Positions 15,665-18,462 of a DNA stretch of 18,462 bases are shown one piece after another. Location: the NCBI GenBank assembly GCA_021777285.1, contig JAJYDR010000034.1, forward strand, positions 1 through 18,462. The letters are read 5' to 3'. The notes below the pieces were generated by a model, which was not told the DNA's origin, ran no database searches, and saw nothing but the letters and a program-made list of their open reading frames with translations. The translations under genes were made by a program, and so were the position numbers. Positions within the stretch are counted from its first letter, which is position 1, and every line of letters begins with the position of its first letter. Origin of the DNA: Actinomycetes bacterium. Its GTDB lineage: Bacteria; Actinomycetota; Acidimicrobiia; Acidimicrobiales; RAAP-2.

Positions 15665-16102
15665 CTACGTCGAGGACCTCGTGACGATTCGGTACAGACC
15701 GCAAGTCGCGATGCGCTCCGCACCCGGGGTCGTGCCCAACGCGACAACCGCCGCGTCGTAGTGGGTCCCGGTGTCGGGGTCGCGCTCGACGAGGACTGAT
15801 GCGACGCCGAGAACCTCGCGCGAGGGCCGCCGTGACGACAGCACACCGAGCACGTCCGCCGCGGCGGCGGTGATCGCTCTCCTGCGCTGCGACCTCGGGG
15901 CGGTTCGCCTCGGATGGTCGTGATGCGCCAGGTCTCCTGCCCGCCGAGGCTGAAGGGGGTCTGGCTGTGCGGCGCATAGCGTCGCGGGTTATGTCGTACT
16001 CCAGAACGCGACCAAGAACATTCTGTTCACCAGGTACAACAACGTGTCGTCGACGCGCCGCTCCTTGGAGCGTTGCGACCCTTGGTCGGCTGGGGACACC
16101 AT
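15665..16102 (-). pseudogene. Gene-free stretch with protein-like fragments in shifting frames, possible decayed gene
   Basis: The 484 nt between the regulator start and the ATP-grasp stop hold no intact gene I can recognise. On the minus strand one frame from ATG 16102 gives a 37-residue peptide ending 'LLYLVNRMFLVAFWSTT' and stopping at TAA 15989-15991. The same frame then stays open to TAG 15665-15667, ending with the protein-like 'DPDTGTHYDAAVVALGTTPG' about 25 residues before that stop. Between them another frame gives 'HSQTPFSLGGQETWRITTIR'. Such fragments spread over frames suggest a frameshifted remnant, but chance in GC-rich DNA is not excluded and no family was recognised. No tRNA, array or mobile element is visible. 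Confidence 0.3.
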
Positions 16103-16114
16103 CGTGTGGCGTCG

Positions 16115-16948
16115 CTAGGCGATTCGCGCGATCGCCGAGGCGAGGCGGTCCGCCGCCGTCTCGTCGTAGGTGAGAAAGAGGTTCGGCTCGACGAGCTCGA
16201 GCTCCATGAGCGCCCACCCCGCGTCGGTCGCGACGAGGTCCACGCGCGCATAAAGCAGGTCACTGAAACGCTCGTCACCGAGCAGGTCCTCGACGTAGTC
16301 GCGCACCTCGGGCTCGAGGTCGGCCCGACTCATCTGTTCGCGGCGGAACTGGGGGGTGCGAACGGACTCCTCCACGTTGAGCATGGCGGCCTTGGTCATC
16401 GCGTGGGTGACCTGTCCGTCGATCACGATGACGGCCCGCTCGCCGCGAGTGTCCACGCTCGACACGTAGGGCTGGATCAGCGCGTCGCGACCCTCGCGGT
16501 GCAGCGCCTCGACGTGGCGGCGCGCGGCGTCGTGCTCGTGGGCGCGGTAGCGCGCGGCGTCGCCCGAGCCCGCACCGACGGCCGGCTTGACGACGACGTC
16601 ACCCTCGCCGAAGCGCGGCTCGTCGCCCACGTCACAGAAGACCGTCTCGACGACCCGGTGGCCGCGCGCGGCGAGGTCGGCCAGGTAGTGCTTGTCCGAG
16701 GAGTATTCGACCGCCCAGTAGGGGTTGGCGAGGTGCTCGATCGAGCGCGCCCAGGCAAGGAAGTCCTCACGTCGCGCCACGTAGTCCCAGGTCGAGCGGA
16801 TGACCACCAGGTCGTAGCGGTCAAAGGATCCCGGCGCGTCCCAGGCCACGAGCTGCGCCTCGATCCCACGGCGCCCCAGCGCCTCGAGCAATGTCGGGGC
16901 GTCGGGGTCATGGACCGATGAGGACGTCGCGACCGCGACGACGCTCAC
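16115..16948 (-). CDS. ATP-grasp (RimK/glutathione synthetase-like) protein of unknown substrate
   Basis: 277-residue ATP-grasp protein. ATP-grasp enzymes join a carboxylate to an amine or similar group through an acyl-phosphate. The N-terminal pre-ATP domain has 'YDLVVIRSTWDYVARREDFL' (45-64), characteristic of an uncharacterised RimK-like group. The ATP-binding core has 'DVVVKPAVGAGSGD' (Lys121), 'ALIQPYVSSVDTRGERAVIV', and the metal-binding end 'YARVDLVATDAGWALMELEL' followed by 'VEPNLFL' (Glu249, Glu251 and Asn256 as likely ligands). All catalytic elements look present. GTG 16948 overlaps the nuoN stop as GTGA, so it is translationally coupled to the complex I operon. A link to complex I function is not implied by the family; it may simply share transcription. 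Substrate cannot be told from sequence. Confidence 0.8.
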   Translation of the reverse strand: MSVVAVATSSSVHDPDAPTLLEALGRRGIEAQLVAWDAPGSFDRYDLVVIRSTWDYVARREDFLAWARSIEHLANPYWAVEYSSDKHYLADLAARGHRVVETVFCDVGDEPRFGEGDVVVKPAVGAGSGDAARYRAHEHDAARRHVEALHREGRDALIQPYVSSVDTRGERAVIVIDGQVTHAMTKAAMLNVEESVRTPQFRREQMSRADLEPEVRDYVEDLLGDERFSDLLYARVDLVATDAGWALMELELVEPNLFLTYDETAADRLASAIARIA

Positions 16949-18417
16949 GGGGTGAACAGGACGGTGGCGTGCTGGGCGAGCGAGGCGATCGGGCCGGGCC
17001 AGACACCGAACACGACGGTGATCGCCACGCCGAGACCAATCACGACCGCGGTCGCGCGCGGCACGGCGATGCGGGCCGCGTCCATGTGGTCATCGGCGTA
17101 GAGGGTGAGCACCCAGCGCAGGTAGAAGAAGGCCGCGATCGCCGCTCCGAGCAGGGTGATCAGCGCGAGCGGACCACCGCCGGCGTCCACCGAGGCCGCG
17201 AGCACGGCGTACTTGGCGAAGAAGCCGGTCGTGAGCGGCGCGCCGAGCTGGCTGAGCAGGAGGATCGCGAACATCGCCCCGAGCAGGGGCTGACGGCGCG
17301 CGAGGCCCCGGTAGTGGTCGATCGAGTGCTGGTCGTCGCCGTCACCGCCGACGAGGGTCAGCACGGCGAAGCTCGCCACCACGACGGGGGCGTAGGTCGC
17401 GAGGTAGAACAGCGCCGCTGCCGAACCACGCGCGGTGCCGGCCCAGATGCCGAGCAGGACGAACCCGGCGTGGTTGATCGACGAGTAGGCGAGCATCCGC
17501 TTGACGTTGCGCTGGACGAGCGCGAGCGAGGCGCCCACGAGCGTCGTGAGCACGATGAGCACCCAGAGGATGGGCCGCCACGTACCGAGCTGGGTGCCGA
17601 GCGCCGAGATCAGCACCCGCACGAGCGCGGCGAAGGCGCCGACCTTCACGACGGCCGCCATGTAGCCCGTCACCGGGGTGGGCGCGCCCTCGTAGACATC
17701 GGGCGACCAGAGGTGGAAGGGTACGGCCGCGACTTTGAAAGCGAAGCCCACGAGCAGCAGGGCGCCACCGGCGTAGAGCAGGCCCGGTCGCAGCAGCAGG
17801 TTCGAGCCGAGGAAGTACGAGATCGAGGTCAGGTTCGTCGAACCGGTCGCGCCGTAGACGAGGGCCGCACCGTAGATGAAGATCGCCGACGCGAAGCTGC
17901 CGAGCAGGAAGTACTTCAGGGCCGCCTCAGCCGAACGCAGACGATGCCGGTCGAAGGCGACGAGCACGTAGAGCCCGATCGAGAGAATCTCGAGGCCGAG
18001 GAAGATCACCACGAGGTCATTGGCCTGGGTCATCAGCACCGCGCCGGCCGCGGTCGCGAGCGCGAGGATGTGGAACTCCCCGCCCGTGACCCCCTGGCGC
18101 TTCGCCCAGTCGTGGGCGACGAGGGCCGACATCGCGAGGCTCAGCGCGATGACCGCGGTCGCGACGACCGAGAACCCGTCGAGCACGATGGCGTTGGCGA
18201 CGGTCGTCGAGGCGCCGTGGGCGTCGAGGTACGACCACTGGATGAAGGTGACGACGAAGGCCGCGAGCGAGGCGAGCACCGTCACGGCCGAAGCCACGCG
18301 CGCGCCGAGTCGGCCGCGCACGAGCGCCGTCGCGATGAGAAGCGCGAGTGACGCGCCGAAGAGGATCAGCACCGGCAACAGGGCCAGGTAGTGGATCGAG
18401 GGAATGGTCAGAGTCAC
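16945..18417 (-). CDS. nuoN: NADH-quinone oxidoreductase subunit N
   Basis: 490-residue antiporter-like membrane subunit of respiratory complex I, with about 14 hydrophobic segments. Typical motifs are 'FLGLEILSIGLYVLVAF' with 'SAEAALKYFLLGSFASAIF' (about 140-180, including the conserved TM5 Glu), 'FKVAAVPFHLWSPDVYEGAP' with 'TPVTGYMAAVVKVGAF' (the broken helix TM7 and its lysines), 'NVKRMLAYSSINHAGFVLLG', and 'LLSQLGAPLTTGFFAKY'. These separate NuoN from NuoL and NuoM. It pumps protons across the membrane with the other antiporter subunits. GTG 18417 overlaps the stop of the upstream gene, taken to be nuoM, by four bases. NuoN is usually the last nuo gene; here an ATP-grasp gene follows with a four-base overlap. 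Confidence 0.95.
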   Translation of the reverse strand: MTLTIPSIHYLALLPVLILFGASLALLIATALVRGRLGARVASAVTVLASLAAFVVTFIQWSYLDAHGASTTVANAIVLDGFSVVATAVIALSLAMSALVAHDWAKRQGVTGGEFHILALATAAGAVLMTQANDLVVIFLGLEILSIGLYVLVAFDRHRLRSAEAALKYFLLGSFASAIFIYGAALVYGATGSTNLTSISYFLGSNLLLRPGLLYAGGALLLVGFAFKVAAVPFHLWSPDVYEGAPTPVTGYMAAVVKVGAFAALVRVLISALGTQLGTWRPILWVLIVLTTLVGASLALVQRNVKRMLAYSSINHAGFVLLGIWAGTARGSAAALFYLATYAPVVVASFAVLTLVGGDGDDQHSIDHYRGLARRQPLLGAMFAILLLSQLGAPLTTGFFAKYAVLAASVDAGGGPLALITLLGAAIAAFFYLRWVLTLYADDHMDAARIAVPRATAVVIGLGVAITVVFGVWPGPIASLAQHATVLFTP

Positions 18418-18462
18418 TTGGATACCCCCGCCGGTGCGACGTGCTCGATGAGTTGCTGGACC
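18414..18462 (-). CDS. nuoM: C-terminal end of the upstream gene, probably nuoM
   Basis: From the window edge a minus-strand frame reads 'VQQLIEHVAPAGVSK' and stops at TGA 18416-18414, overlapping the nuoN GTG as GTGA. Fifteen residues are too few to recognise a family. The assignment to nuoM rests only on the conserved nuoM-nuoN order in complex I operons and on the coupled overlap. Confidence 0.5.
   Translation of the reverse strand, partial: VQQLIEHVAPAGVSK

Noticed and set aside
15631..15846. 72-residue N-terminal extension of the DeoR-type regulator
   Set aside because: Ser/Arg/Pro-rich with no family match; the helix-turn-helix begins at the normal distance from ATG 15630, and operator boxes lie in the extension.
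16059..16072. Short inverted repeat CGCTCCTTGGAGCG as a terminator for the nuo-linked operon
   Set aside because: The loop is only two bases (four if the stem is shortened to five pairs) and no T-run follows on either strand.
15648..16217. 189-codon minus-strand open frame across the gene-poor gap
   Set aside because: Arg/Pro/Ala-rich, runs antiparallel to no motif and overlaps the true end of the ATP-grasp gene in another frame.
16891..18351. Plus-strand open frame of 486 codons opposite nuoN
   Set aside because: Composition is almost all Arg, Glu, Asp, Gly and His with no fold-like pattern; it mirrors the NuoN coding strand.
1..18462. tRNA, rRNA, CRISPR array, insertion sequence or phage attachment site
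   Set aside because: No cloverleaf with a GTTC-type arm, regularly spaced repeats, transposase motifs or terminal inverted repeats were seen by eye.

Overview
The window reads as chromosome of a high-GC actinobacterium: GC-rich coding, many GTG starts, stop/start overlaps of 1 to 8 nt, a LysX-like lysylphosphatidylglycerol synthetase and a complex I (nuo) operon. Acidimicrobiia or a relative would fit, but that is inference; no 16S or other marker is present.

Layout. (1) 1-483, plus strand: C-terminus of a lysyl-phosphatidylglycerol synthetase-like protein. (2) 480-11821, minus strand: an L-rhamnose uptake and catabolism cluster, read from 11821 downwards: ABC ATPase (rhaT), two permeases (rhaP, rhaQ), an intergenic region with a promoter candidate, sugar-binding protein (rhaS), a hairpin, mutarotase (rhaM), L-rhamnose isomerase (rhaI), bifunctional rhamnulose-1-phosphate aldolase/lactaldehyde dehydrogenase (rhaEW), an extra arabinose/fucose isomerase-family gene, and rhamnulokinase (rhaB). 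(3) 11822-12012: divergent control region. (4) 12013-14882, plus strand: lutA and a fused lutB-lutC gene for L-lactate oxidation. (5) 14869-15630, minus strand: a DeoR-family regulator, convergent with lutBC. (6) 15631-16114: no intact gene, perhaps a decayed one. (7) 16115-18462, minus strand: the end of a nuo operon (nuoM tail, nuoN) with a translationally coupled ATP-grasp gene.

How it works together. The parts form one route. L-rhamnose enters by the ABC importer, is anomerised (RhaM), isomerised (RhaI), phosphorylated (RhaB) and split into dihydroxyacetone phosphate and L-lactaldehyde. The lactaldehyde is oxidised to L-lactate (both steps by RhaEW), and LutA/LutBC oxidise L-lactate to pyruvate. 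The DeoR protein is the likely regulator: TGTGA/TCACA boxes, often 10-12 or 21 bp apart, occur upstream of rhaS, in the rhaT-lutA divergent region and upstream of the regulator gene itself, and nine-base words are shared between these sites.

Most of this is a recognisable rhamnose system rather than a new one. The less ordinary points are the extra isomerase-family gene embedded in the operon, the LutB-LutC fusion, the shared box pattern, the hairpin between rhaS and rhaM, and the ATP-grasp gene coupled to nuoN.
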